In this document: positions 7,778-16,002 of the stretch, in pieces
Layout: every line of letters starts with the position of its first letter
Position numbering within the stretch: position 1 is the stretch's first letter
Assembly (NCBI RefSeq): GCF_900100315.1
Contig: NZ_FNFF01000006.1
Span: 186,001 to 250,000, forward strand
Direction: 5' to 3'
DNA: 64,000 nt
Source: Streptomyces indicus
GTDB taxonomy: Bacteria > Actinomycetota > Actinomycetes > Streptomycetales > Streptomycetaceae
The notes under the pieces: generated by a model
The model's database searches: none
What the model was told of the DNA's origin: nothing
Seen by the model: the letters and a program-made list of their open reading frames with translations, nothing else
Program-made: the position numbers and the translations under genes

Positions 7778-7939
7778 ATGGACGCATTCACCGCAGGGCT
7801 TCTGCAGCGCATAAGGGCCACGGAGACCGACCTCACGCGGGCACGCGAGGAAGGCGACGACTTCCTCGCGGAAGTGGAGCAGGCCGAGCTCGACGACCTG
7901 CACCGCCTGGCTGCCGAACACGGCGTACAGGTCGCCTAG
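7778..7939 (+). CDS. 53-residue conserved small acidic protein
   Basis: Starts at ATG 7778 with GAGGGGG eight bases upstream, and ends with the run LDDLHRLAAEHGVQVA. It is predicted to be almost wholly helical (heptad-like leucines, many Glu/Asp) with no membrane segment or cysteine. The longer open frame upstream has no conserved features. I recall homologues beside cutRS in other streptomycetes but no function. A perfect terminator follows 40 bases downstream. Confidence 0.8.
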   Translation: MDAFTAGLLQRIRATETDLTRAREEGDDFLAEVEQAELDDLHRLAAEHGVQVA

Positions 7940-7979
7940 CCGATCTCGTACCGCTGCCTGATCCCGTCATCCCGAATCC

Positions 7980-8026
7980 CGTACGAAGGGGCTCACCGCA
8001 ATCCATGCGGTGAGCCCCTTCGTACG
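7980..8026. terminator. Bidirectional terminator, 21-bp perfect stem
   Basis: Positions 7980-8000 and 8006-8026 are exact reverse complements around the loop ATCCA. The hairpin separates the convergent small gene (7778-7939) and the hemH-suhB operon (stop at 8052). Confidence 0.92.
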
Positions 8027-8051
8027 TCGGCGTCGGTTCCGTACAGCCGCC

Positions 8052-8846
8052 TCAGTCGTGCCAGGCGCCGAGCCGGTCCAGCTGCTCCTGGAGCGGTGCG
8101 AAAAGGCCGGGCGGGGCCGCCACGAGCAGCTCGCCCGAGGCCTCCTCGCCCGGGCGGCCGCCGACCAGGGCGCCGGCCTCGCGGGCGATCAGGTCGCCGG
8201 CGGCGAAGTCCCAGGGGTTGAGGCCCCGTTCGTAGTACGCGTCCAGGCGGCCCGCCGCGACGTCGCACAGGTCGATCGCGGCCGAGCCGCCGCGGCGGAT
8301 GTCGCGGACCTGCGGGATCAGCTCGCGGACCACGTCGGCCTGCTTGAGCCGGCGCTCCTTGAGGTAGCCGAAGCCGGTGCCGAGCAGCGCGAGCGGGAAT
8401 TCGGGCGCGGGTCCGACCCGCAGTCGCCGCTCCCCCAGGTACGCGCCGCCGCCGAGTACGGCGCGGAAGGTCTCGCCCTGCGCCGGGACGTGCACGACGC
8501 CCGCGACCGTCTCGCCGTCCTTGCGGGCCGCGATGGAGACGCACCAGGCGGGGCGTCCGTACAGGTAGTTGACGGTGCCGTCGATGGGGTCGATGACCCA
8601 CTCGACACCGCTGGTGCCCTCGCGGCTCGCGCCCTCCTCGCCGAGGAAGCCGTCGTCGGGACGGTGCTCGGCGAGGAAGCCGGTGATCAGCTTCTCGGAG
8701 GCGAGGTCCATCTCGGTCACGACGTCGACCGCGCTGGACTTGGTGGCGGCCACGCCGAGGTCGTCGGGCCGGCCGTCGCGCAGCAGGACACCGGCCCGGT
8801 GGGCGGCTTCGAGAGCGAGGTCGAGGAGGTCCTCGTGACGGGTCAC
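8052..8846 (-). CDS. suhB: Inositol monophosphatase family phosphatase
   Basis: 264 residues, normal length. The Mg2+-binding signatures of the IMPase fold are present: Glu70-Glu71 in GEEG, DPIDGT at 86-91 with metal ligands Asp86 and Asp89, and NPWDFAAGDLI near the C-terminus with the third-metal/base Asp. It dephosphorylates inositol-1-phosphate or a related sugar phosphate; actinobacteria need inositol for mycothiol and phosphatidylinositol. It follows hemH after 10 bases and shares its transcript. Confidence 0.9.
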   Translation of the reverse strand: MTRHEDLLDLALEAAHRAGVLLRDGRPDDLGVAATKSSAVDVVTEMDLASEKLITGFLAEHRPDDGFLGEEGASREGTSGVEWVIDPIDGTVNYLYGRPAWCVSIAARKDGETVAGVVHVPAQGETFRAVLGGGAYLGERRLRVGPAPEFPLALLGTGFGYLKERRLKQADVVRELIPQVRDIRRGGSAAIDLCDVAAGRLDAYYERGLNPWDFAAGDLIAREAGALVGGRPGEEASGELLVAAPPGLFAPLQEQLDRLGAWHD

Positions 8847-8856
8847 TGCGGGGTCC

Positions 8857-9984
8857 TTACGCGTAGGGGCTGTCGACGCCGGCGGCGGCCGGGCGCGGGG
8901 CGCGGGCCGGGCAGCAGCCGACCGGGCACAGGTCGTGGCTCGCGCCCAGGGCGCCCAGGGCGCAGGGCGTGACGGCCGCGCCGCGCTCCTTGGCGGCCCG
9001 CTCCAGGAGCAGGTCGCGCACGGCCGCGGCGAAGCGCGGGTCGGCGCCGACGGTGGCCGAGCGGGCCACGGGCAGCCCGAGCTCGGCGGCCTTGGCGGTG
9101 GCCTCGGTGTCGAGGTCGTACAGGACCTCCATGTGGTCCGAGACGAACCCGATCGGGACCATCACCACGGCGGGCACGCCCTTGCCGTGCTGCTCCTCCA
9201 GGTGGTCGCAGATGTCGGGCTCGAGCCACGGAATGTGCGGGGCGCCGGAGCGCGACTGGTAGACGAGCTGCCAGGGGCGGTCGACGCCGGTCTCCTCGCG
9301 GACGGCGTCGGCGATCAGGCGCGCCACGTCCAGGTGCTCGCGTACATACGCGCCGCCGTCCCCGTGCCCCTCCACCGGGCCGGAGGTGTTGGCTGAGGCG
9401 TCCGGGATGGAGTGGGTGGTGAAGGCGAGGTGGGCGCCGTCGCGTACGTCCTCGGGCAGCTCGGACAGCGACTTCAGGACACCGTCGATCATGGGCCGGA
9501 CGAAGCCGGGGTGGTTGAAGTACTGCCGCAGCTTGTCGACACGCGGCAGCTCCAGGCCCTCCGCCTCCAGGGCGGCGAGCGCGTCCGCGAGGTTCTCGCG
9601 GTACTGGCGGCAGCCCGAGTACGAGGTGTAGGCGCTGGTGGTCAGGACCAGGATGCGGCGGTGCCCGTCGGTCACCATCTCGCGCAGGACGTCCGTCAGG
9701 TACGGGGCCCAGTTGCGGTTGCCCCAGTAGACCGGCAGGTCCACGCCGTGCTCCGCGAAGTCCTTGCGCAGGGCGTCGAGCAGCGCGCGGTTCTGGTCGT
9801 TGATCGGGCTCTTGCCGCCGAACAGGAAGTAGTGCTGCCCCACTTCCTTCAGACGCTCCTTGGGGATGCCTCGCCCCTTCGTCACGTTCACCAGGAACGG
9901 GACCACGTCGTCGGGGCCTTCGGGGCCGCCGAACGAGAGGAGCAGCAGGGCGTCGTACGGGCTGGGGTCGGGCGCGTGGGACAT
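8857..9984 (-). CDS. hemH: Ferrochelatase (coproporphyrin type)
   Basis: 375 residues from ATG 9984; the upstream extension of the frame is Arg/Pro-rich and rejected. The chelatase landmarks LLLLSFGGPEGPDD, YWGNRNWAPYL, FTTHSIPD (metal-inserting His) and VVMVPIGFVSDHMEVLYDLD are present. It inserts ferrous iron into coproporphyrin III (or protoporphyrin IX). The C-terminus adds four cysteines, Cys341, Cys353, Cys357 and Cys358, in a C-x11-C-x3-CC pattern, matching the [2Fe-2S] cluster of actinobacterial ferrochelatases. The gene leads the hemH-suhB operon and diverges from the MFS gene. Confidence 0.95.
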   Translation of the reverse strand: MSHAPDPSPYDALLLLSFGGPEGPDDVVPFLVNVTKGRGIPKERLKEVGQHYFLFGGKSPINDQNRALLDALRKDFAEHGVDLPVYWGNRNWAPYLTDVLREMVTDGHRRILVLTTSAYTSYSGCRQYRENLADALAALEAEGLELPRVDKLRQYFNHPGFVRPMIDGVLKSLSELPEDVRDGAHLAFTTHSIPDASANTSGPVEGHGDGGAYVREHLDVARLIADAVREETGVDRPWQLVYQSRSGAPHIPWLEPDICDHLEEQHGKGVPAVVMVPIGFVSDHMEVLYDLDTEATAKAAELGLPVARSATVGADPRFAAAVRDLLLERAAKERGAAVTPCALGALGASHDLCPVGCCPARAPRPAAAGVDSPYA

Positions 9985-10132
9985 GCTCCCGATCCTAGGT
10001 CGTCGCCCCGGCCGTCCGGCCGGGCCCTTCGGCCCACGGCACGGCGTCGGGCGTACCGGAAATCGGCGCGCGCGGCGGTACACCCCGGCCGTAAGCTGTA
10101 CGAACCCCGCACACGCCTTACCGGAGCACTCC

Positions 10133-11401
10133 TTGGCCAGCCCCTACCGCGAGATATTCACGCCGCCCGGCACCCTGTCGTTCTCGGCGGCAGGACTCAT
10201 CGGGCGGCTGCCGCTGGCCATGATGGGCATCGGCGTCGTCACGATGATCTCCGAGCTCACCGGCCGTTACGGACTGGCCGGCGCGCTCTCCGCGACCCTC
10301 GCCCTGTCCGCCGCCGTGATCGGCCCGCAGGTCTCGCGGCTCGTGGACCGCTACGGGCAGGCGCGCGTGCTGCGCCCGGCCACCCTCGTCTCGCTGGTGG
10401 CGGTCGCCGGACTGCTCGTCGCCGCGCAGCTGGAGGCGCCGGACTGGACGCTCTTCCTGTGTGCCGCGCTCGTCGGCTTCGTGCCCTCGCTCGGCTCGAT
10501 GGTCAGGTCCCGCTGGGCGGAGGTGTACCGCGGCGACCGGCGCCGGCTGCACACCGCGTACTCCTTCGAATCCGTCGTCGACGAGATCTGCTTCATCTTC
10601 GGGCCGATCATCTCCATCGGTCTGTCCACGGTCTGGTTCCCCGAGGCGGGCCCGCTGCTCGCCGCCGTGTTCCTCGCGATCGGCACCTTCTGGCTGACCG
10701 CGCAGCGCGGCACCGAGCCCGTCCCGCACCCGCGTGAGCACCACACCGGCGGAAGTGCCCTGCGCTCCCCGGGACTTCAGGTCCTGATGGCCACCTTCGT
10801 CGCGACCGGTGCGGTGTTCGGCGCGGTGGACGTGGTGACCGTCGCGTTCGCCGAGCACGAAGGCGCCAAGGAGGCGGCCAGCCTGGTGCTCGCGGTGTAC
10901 GCGGCCGGGTCCTGTCTCGCCGGAGTCGTCTTCGGACTCGTGCACTTCAAGGGCCCCGCCGCCAAGCGGTGGCTCGTGGGCGTGTGTGCGATGGGCGTGA
11001 GTATGATCCCCCTCCTACTGGTCGGGAACTTGCTGTTCTTGGCCGTGGCGCTGTTTGTCGCGGGCCTGTCCATCGCACCGACGATGATCACGACGATGGC
11101 CCTCGTCGAGCAGCACGTACCCCGGGCGAAGCTGACCGAAGGCATGACGTGGACCTCCACGGGCCTCGCGGTGGGCATCGCGCTCGGTTCGTCGGCGGCC
11201 GGCTGGGTCATCGACGCCGTGGGCGCCGACCGGGCGTATGTGGTGCCGGCCATCGCCGGCGGTGTCGCGGTCGTGATCGGGTTCCTCGGCTACCGCCGGC
11301 TGACCAGGCCGGTTCCGCAGCGGGGAGGACCTGATGGGTACGACGGGATCGACAGGCACGGCGGCGAGCGGCCCGAAGGCGTCCGCGACAACGTGGCGTA
11401 A
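10133..11401 (+). CDS. MFS transporter
   Basis: 422 residues and about 12 hydrophobic segments. The chosen start is TTG 10133 (LASPYREIFTPPG) with GGAG seven bases upstream; the frame is open further left but overlaps hemH antisense and lacks homology-like sequence. The MFS loop motif appears as SRLVDRYGQARVLRP. Such single-component exporters handle sugars or drugs; the substrate is unknown. The last 68 bases overlap the start of the next gene in another frame, so the two are probably co-translated. Confidence 0.85.
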   Translation: MASPYREIFTPPGTLSFSAAGLIGRLPLAMMGIGVVTMISELTGRYGLAGALSATLALSAAVIGPQVSRLVDRYGQARVLRPATLVSLVAVAGLLVAAQLEAPDWTLFLCAALVGFVPSLGSMVRSRWAEVYRGDRRRLHTAYSFESVVDEICFIFGPIISIGLSTVWFPEAGPLLAAVFLAIGTFWLTAQRGTEPVPHPREHHTGGSALRSPGLQVLMATFVATGAVFGAVDVVTVAFAEHEGAKEAASLVLAVYAAGSCLAGVVFGLVHFKGPAAKRWLVGVCAMGVSMIPLLLVGNLLFLAVALFVAGLSIAPTMITTMALVEQHVPRAKLTEGMTWTSTGLAVGIALGSSAAGWVIDAVGADRAYVVPAIAGGVAVVIGFLGYRRLTRPVPQRGGPDGYDGIDRHGGERPEGVRDNVA

Positions 11402-12680
11402 CTGGGCCGGCAACGTCACGGCCCGCCCCGGGCAGGAGGTCACTCCCGCCTCGGTCGAGGAACTCGCGGCCGCCGTACGGCAGGCCGCCGAGGAGGGCCG
11501 CCGGGTCAAGGCGGTCGGCACCGGCCACTCCTTCACCTCCGCCGCGGCCACCGACGGCCTGCTGATACGTCCCGATCTGCTCACCGGGATACGGCACATC
11601 GACCGCGCGGCCGGCACGGTCACCGTCGAGGCGGGCACCCCGCTCAAGCGCCTGAACCTCGCACTCGCCCGCGAGGGCCTGTCGCTCACGAACATGGGCG
11701 ACATCATGGAGCAGACCGTCGCGGGCGCCACCAGCACCGGCACCCATGGCACCGGCCGCGACTCGGCCTCGATCTCCGCGCAGATCCAGGGTCTGGAGAT
11801 CGTGACGGCGGACGGTTCGGTGCTCAGCTGCTCGGCCAAGGAGAACCCCGAGATCTTCGCCGCGGCCCGGATCGGCATCGGCGCACTCGGTGTGATCAGC
11901 GCGATCACCTTCGCCGTGGAGCCGGTCTTCCTGCTCACCGCGCGCGAGGAGCCGATGAGCTTCGACCGGGTCACGTCGGAGTTCGACGCCCTGCACGCGG
12001 AGAACGAGCACTTCGAGTTCTACTGGTTCCCGCACACGGGCAACTGCAACACCAAGCGCAACAACCGCAGCGCGGGCCCCGAGCAGCCGGTGGGCACGGT
12101 GAGCGGCTTCTTCGAGGACGAGCTGCTCTCCAACGGCCTCTTCCAGGTGGTCAATTCACTGGGCCGCGCGGTGCCGGGGACTATCCCGGCGATCGCGAAG
12201 ATCTCCAGCAAGGCGCTCTCCGCCCGCACGTACACCGACATTCCCTACAAGGTCTTCACTTCTCCGCGCCGCGTGCGCTTCGTGGAGATGGAGTACGCCC
12301 TGCCGCGCGAGGCCGCCGTCGAGGCGCTGCGCGAGCTGCGGGCCATGGTCGACCGCTCGAAGCTGCGGATCAGCTTCCCCGTCGAGGTGCGCACGGCGCC
12401 TGCCGACGACATCACGCTCTCCACGGCCTCGGGCCGCGAGAGCGCGTACATCGCGGTGCACATGTACAAGGGCACGCCCTACCAGGCGTACTTCACCGCC
12501 GCCGAGCGGATCTTCACCGCGCACGGCGGGCGGCCGCACTGGGGCAAGGTGCACACCCGCGACGCCGAGTACTTCGCGTCGGTGTACCCGCGCTTCGGCG
12601 AGTTCACCGCACTGCGCGACCGGCTCGACCCGGAGCGGGTGTTCGGGAACGACTATTTGCGGCGGGTGCTCGGCGACTGA
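11334..12680 (+). CDS. FAD-linked oxidoreductase, D-arabinono-1,4-lactone oxidase family
   Basis: 448 residues starting at ATG 11334 behind a strong GGGGAGGA site. The N-terminal half is a PCMH-type FAD domain (VKAVGTGHSFTSAA, MGDIMEQTVAGATSTGTHGTG); His65 in GTGHS is the residue that carries covalent FAD in alditol oxidase relatives. The C-terminal ALO domain ends with the family signature RPHWGKVH. It likely oxidises a sugar-lactone or alditol with O2. There is no signal peptide, so it is cytosolic. It overlaps the MFS gene, suggesting uptake or export linked to oxidation. Confidence 0.9.
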   Translation: MGTTGSTGTAASGPKASATTWRNWAGNVTARPGQEVTPASVEELAAAVRQAAEEGRRVKAVGTGHSFTSAAATDGLLIRPDLLTGIRHIDRAAGTVTVEAGTPLKRLNLALAREGLSLTNMGDIMEQTVAGATSTGTHGTGRDSASISAQIQGLEIVTADGSVLSCSAKENPEIFAAARIGIGALGVISAITFAVEPVFLLTAREEPMSFDRVTSEFDALHAENEHFEFYWFPHTGNCNTKRNNRSAGPEQPVGTVSGFFEDELLSNGLFQVVNSLGRAVPGTIPAIAKISSKALSARTYTDIPYKVFTSPRRVRFVEMEYALPREAAVEALRELRAMVDRSKLRISFPVEVRTAPADDITLSTASGRESAYIAVHMYKGTPYQAYFTAAERIFTAHGGRPHWGKVHTRDAEYFASVYPRFGEFTALRDRLDPERVFGNDYLRRVLGD

Positions 12681-12746
12681 CCCGGTGCGGGCCGCGGTCC
12701 CCTTACGGTCCGCTGCCCCGTCATCCGGTTTCTGTCCGCTGGACCG

Positions 12747-13979
12747 TCAGCCGGTCGTGCCCGGGTCCTGCTGCTGTTCCGGCGTCTGCGGGTCCGCGGT
12801 CGGGTTGTCCGGCGTCGGGGTGGGGGTCGGCGTGGGAGTCGGGGTCGGAGTGGGCGTGGGGGTGGGGGTCGGGTCCGGCTTCCTGCCGCCGTCGTCGCCC
12901 TGGCCGTCGGTGCCGCCGTTGCCGCTGCCGTTGCCGTCCGGGGAGGTGCCGGGGTCGGGCGATGCGGTGCCGTCGCCCTGCCGGCCGTCGGTCCCCGTGG
13001 ACCCGTCCGAGCTCGACGCCGAGGGGTCCTGGGAGGGCGTCCCGTGGTCTCCCCCGCCGCCCTTGCCTCCCCCGGTGAACACGCCGGTCAGGGTGGAGCC
13101 CTCGGTGCCGGACAGGTTCTCGCCGGCCACGGCCTCGTACGCGGTGATGCCGCCCATCGTCACGGCGAACACCGCGGCGGCCGCGAGCACCGGGCGCTTC
13201 CAGCTGCGGATCCGCTTTCCCTGTACGGGAGATACGCGGTACTCGTCGTGCGCCTGGGCTGCTGCGCCTGTCGTCAACGGCTCGCCGTGCGGGCCCATCA
13301 CGGTGCCGAGCATCATGGTCCGGTCGGCCGGGCCGGTGGCGCCGGGTGCCGTGGGCAGTGCCTGGGTGGCGTCCGTGGGAGCGGCGGTCCGCAGGACGCG
13401 GGTGGCGTCGTCGGCGTCCACCGGTGCGGCCGCCGTACCGAGGACCCGTGTGACGTCGGCCGAGTTCAGGACCTGGGTCCTGTCGGCGTCGGCCCCGGAC
13501 GCGCCTGTCGCCCTGGTCGCACCGGCCTCACCTGCCGCCGGGAGCGCCGTGGTCGCCACCTCGTCCAGTGGTACGGGCGGCACGTCCACCACGCCCGGGC
13601 GCCAAGTCGTCGCCATCGTCGCGGTGTTCGGCAGCACCTGGCCGACCTGCTGCGGAGGCTCGGAATCGGCGCGGAACGTCTCCGGCACCGGCCGTCCGTC
13701 CCCTGTCACCGGCACCTGCCGTGCCCGGCCGGGCTTCGCCTTCACCGCGGCCTCGCGCACCTGCTCCCCCGTGCGCTTGAAGAAGTGCTGGAAGACCGGG
13801 CCGCCGCAGGTGGCCACGACGCTCATCACGCCCGCGCCGAGGATCGTGCCGTAGACCCCGAAACTGGAGGCCAGCTTCGCGGCGAGCACCGCCGCGAGCG
13901 CACCGCCGGCCACCTGGGGCACATTGACGTCTATGCCCTTCTTCTTGTCCTCTGCGCCGGTTTCCGACTGCTGAGCCAT
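12747..13979 (-). CDS. Membrane protein with Pro-Thr tail
   Basis: 410 residues from ATG 13979 (MAQQSETGAEDKKKG). Residues 23-65 are hydrophobic and glycine-rich (VAGGALAAVLAAKLASSFGV and on to CGGPVFQHFF). A long polar region contains short repeats around T(R/Q)VL (residues 167-208). A second helix (263-283) is followed by a Gly/Ser/Asp-rich stretch and a run of about 13 Thr-Pro pairs before the C-terminus. The layout suggests a membrane anchor with a cell-wall-spanning stalk (inference). Function is unknown. Conserved beside sepH in Streptomyces as far as I recall. Confidence 0.8.
   Translation of the reverse strand: MAQQSETGAEDKKKGIDVNVPQVAGGALAAVLAAKLASSFGVYGTILGAGVMSVVATCGGPVFQHFFKRTGEQVREAAVKAKPGRARQVPVTGDGRPVPETFRADSEPPQQVGQVLPNTATMATTWRPGVVDVPPVPLDEVATTALPAAGEAGATRATGASGADADRTQVLNSADVTRVLGTAAAPVDADDATRVLRTAAPTDATQALPTAPGATGPADRTMMLGTVMGPHGEPLTTGAAAQAHDEYRVSPVQGKRIRSWKRPVLAAAAVFAVTMGGITAYEAVAGENLSGTEGSTLTGVFTGGGKGGGGDHGTPSQDPSASSSDGSTGTDGRQGDGTASPDPGTSPDGNGSGNGGTDGQGDDGGRKPDPTPTPTPTPTPTPTPTPTPTPDNPTADPQTPEQQQDPGTTG
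12812..12873. repeat. Six-base repeat encoding the Thr-Pro tail
   Basis: GTNGGN-type hexamers (GTCGGG, GTGGGG, GTCGGC) repeat about ten times and encode alternating Pro and Thr on the minus strand. A tract of this kind can change length by slippage. Confidence 0.8.
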
Positions 13980-14453
13980 CCCCGTCCCTTGCTCGCCGAC
14001 TCGTCTGACTGCTACCCAGAAGGGACTTATGGGCGAAGCGGATAGTTCCGATTCCGGAGTTTCTGTGAAGCAGCACACCCCTGTAAGCAGGGGATATGGG
14101 TGCGGCAGGGGTCAACTCCCTTGCCCCGGGACAACTTCGGCGGCGCGGCGGTCCACCCAGGTGGCCCGAATGGAGTACTGTTGCGAGCCCTGGGTTCGGA
14201 CTCCCGCCTGGGTACCCAGGGGCCCGTGAGGGACCTTCGGGAGGGGGATCGCTGCACAGGGTGACCGATGTGGGCAAGTTCGGTCACTTTGCGTGGCGAA
14301 TAGGTAACCGTGCCATAACGGCGATCAAGGACCCATGCCCGACACGCCGGGCAACTCGGCAAGGTTGTGGCAGGCTGCACCCGGGCAGGCCACACTCGAC
14401 TAGCGGAAGCAGCGACGCACGTGACGTCGGCAGGCACCACCCGGGAGGTCCCC
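13980..14453. other. Divergent promoter region of sepH
   Basis: These 474 bases separate the membrane-protein gene (leftward) from sepH (rightward). A small hairpin CCCCTG-TAAG-CAGGGG lies at 14078-14093. No gene is supported; the open frames crossing it are antisense shadows. Confidence 0.55.
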
Positions 14454-15530
14454 ATGCCCGAACTGCGTGTCGTGGCCGTCTCCAATGACGGCACACGGCT
14501 GGTGCTGAAGGCTGCGGACTCAACGGAGTACACCCTTCCGATCGACGAACGCCTGCGCGCCGCTGTGCGCGGCGACCGGCCACGGCTCGGCCAGATCGAG
14601 ATCGAGGTCGAGTCGCATCTGCGCCCCCGCGACATCCAGGCGCGTATACGGGCCGGTGCGACCGCGGAAGAGGTCGCCCAGCTCGCCGGCATCCCCGTCG
14701 ATCGCGTGCGCCGCTTCGAAGGGCCGGTGCTCGCGGAGCGCGCCTTCATGGCCGAGCGTGCCCGGAAGACTCCTGTCCGCCGCCCCGGTGAGAACGCAGG
14801 ACCCCAGCTCGGCGAGGCGGTGCAGGAGCGGCTGCTGCTGCGCGGGGTCGACAAGGAATCCGTCCAGTGGGACTCGTGGCGTCGTGACGACGGCACGTGG
14901 GAGGTGCTGCTCGTGTACCGGGTCGCGGGGGAACCGCACTCGGCGAGCTGGACCTACGACCCGCCGCGGCGTCTGGTGGCGGCCGTGGACGACGAGGCGC
15001 GCTCGCTGATCGGCGAGAGCGACGACATCGCGGCGCCCGAGCCGAGCTTCCCGTTCGTGCCGCGGATCGCGCGGCTGCCGCGGGACCGGCCTCTCGACCG
15101 TGCGCTCGACCGTCAGCTGGAGCGTCCCGAGCGGCAGATCCCTGCGCCGACTCCCTCGCCGGAGCCGGCGGAGGAGTCCACGCCTGCCGAGCGTGACTCG
15201 CTCACGAGTCTGCTCGAGGCGGTGCCGAGTTTCCGTGGCGATCTGGTGGTGCCGGAGCGGCCGAGTGTGCCCGCGCCTGCGGAGCGGGCCGTCGAGGAGC
15301 CGGCTCCTGCCCAGGAGCCGGAGGTCGAGGAGCCGCCCGCGCCGGCGGCTTCGGCGGGGTCCGCGTATGCGGATGTGCTGATGCCGCGTTCGGTGGCCGG
15401 TCACCGTGACCGGCTCGTCGGCACGACGGACCGGCAGGCCGAGGCGGACGGGGTCCGGCCGGGGCGCCGGGCGGCGGTCCCGAGTTGGGACGAGATCGTG
15501 TTCGGCACCCGCCGCAAGAAGAAGGATTGA
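14454..15530 (+). CDS. sepH: Cell division protein SepH
   Basis: 358 residues from ATG 14454 with GGGAGG upstream. The N-terminal DUF3071 domain (about 1-170) starts MPELRVVAVSNDGTRLVLK and includes the helix-turn-helix-like segment RPRDIQARIRAGATAEEVAQLAGIPVDRVRRFEGP. The remainder is a proline/glutamate-rich disordered tail ending in the conserved PSWDEIVFGTRRKKKD. In published work SepH binds FtsZ through this N-terminal module and stimulates protofilament assembly at division sites. Length and ends match S. coelicolor and S. venezuelae SepH. A terminator follows at once. Confidence 0.96.
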   Translation: MPELRVVAVSNDGTRLVLKAADSTEYTLPIDERLRAAVRGDRPRLGQIEIEVESHLRPRDIQARIRAGATAEEVAQLAGIPVDRVRRFEGPVLAERAFMAERARKTPVRRPGENAGPQLGEAVQERLLLRGVDKESVQWDSWRRDDGTWEVLLVYRVAGEPHSASWTYDPPRRLVAAVDDEARSLIGESDDIAAPEPSFPFVPRIARLPRDRPLDRALDRQLERPERQIPAPTPSPEPAEESTPAERDSLTSLLEAVPSFRGDLVVPERPSVPAPAERAVEEPAPAQEPEVEEPPAPAASAGSAYADVLMPRSVAGHRDRLVGTTDRQAEADGVRPGRRAAVPSWDEIVFGTRRKKKD

Positions 15531-15536
15531 TGTGTA

Positions 15537-15575
15537 CGAGGGGGCCCGTGCCGTTGTTGGGTACGGGCCCCCTCG
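15537..15575 (+). terminator. sepH terminator
   Basis: A 16-bp stem (15537-15552 with 15560-15575, one G-U pair) around GTTGTTG begins 7 bases after the sepH stop. Confidence 0.9.
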
Positions 15576-15611
15576 TGCTGCCCCCTTGGCACCTGCCCTC
15601 TCGGGCCGAGC

Positions 15612-15912
15612 TGCTGCGCCGCTCCGCGGCGCGGTGAGGTGTCGGGGCTGCGGCCCCGCTCGCCTGGGCCCTTGGCCCAAAGGGCCAGGGTGCTGCGCCG
15701 CTCCGCGGCGCGGTGAGGTGGCGGGGCTGGGCGCCCCGCCTACCCCGCGGGGGCTCCGCCCCCTGCACCCCCGTATGCGGGCGCGGCCCTCAGCCTTGAG
15801 CCCCTCGGGCCGGACTGCTGCGCCGCTCCGCGGCGCGGTGAGGTGGCGGGACTGCGGCCCCGCTCGCCCCGCGGGGGCTCCGTCCCCTGCACCCCCGCAC
15901 GTGGGCGCACCT
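15612..15912. repeat. Cluster of three copies of a GC-rich intergenic repeat
   Basis: A near-identical core of about 30 bases beginning TGCTGCGCCGCTCCGCGGC recurs at 15612, 15691 and 15816. Each core is followed by related palindromic blocks (GGGGCTGCGGCCCC, CGCGGGGGCTCC). Elements of this look are scattered between genes in Streptomyces genomes. No coding signal is present between the sepH terminator and the rhodanese stop at 16003. Confidence 0.85.
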
Positions 15913-16002
15913 CTCATGCCTGCGCTCGTGGGCCCAGGTGCGCCGCCCCACCAGAGCCGTGGGGCTCCGAGCCCCGGACCCCCTGCTGAACCGGCCCAAC
16001 CG

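Noticed and set aside
12812..12873. Pro-Thr run as a frame error
   Set aside because: The run is in the natural reading frame, and the protein continues to a proper end (QQQDPGTTG). Thr-Pro stalks are common in actinobacterial membrane proteins.
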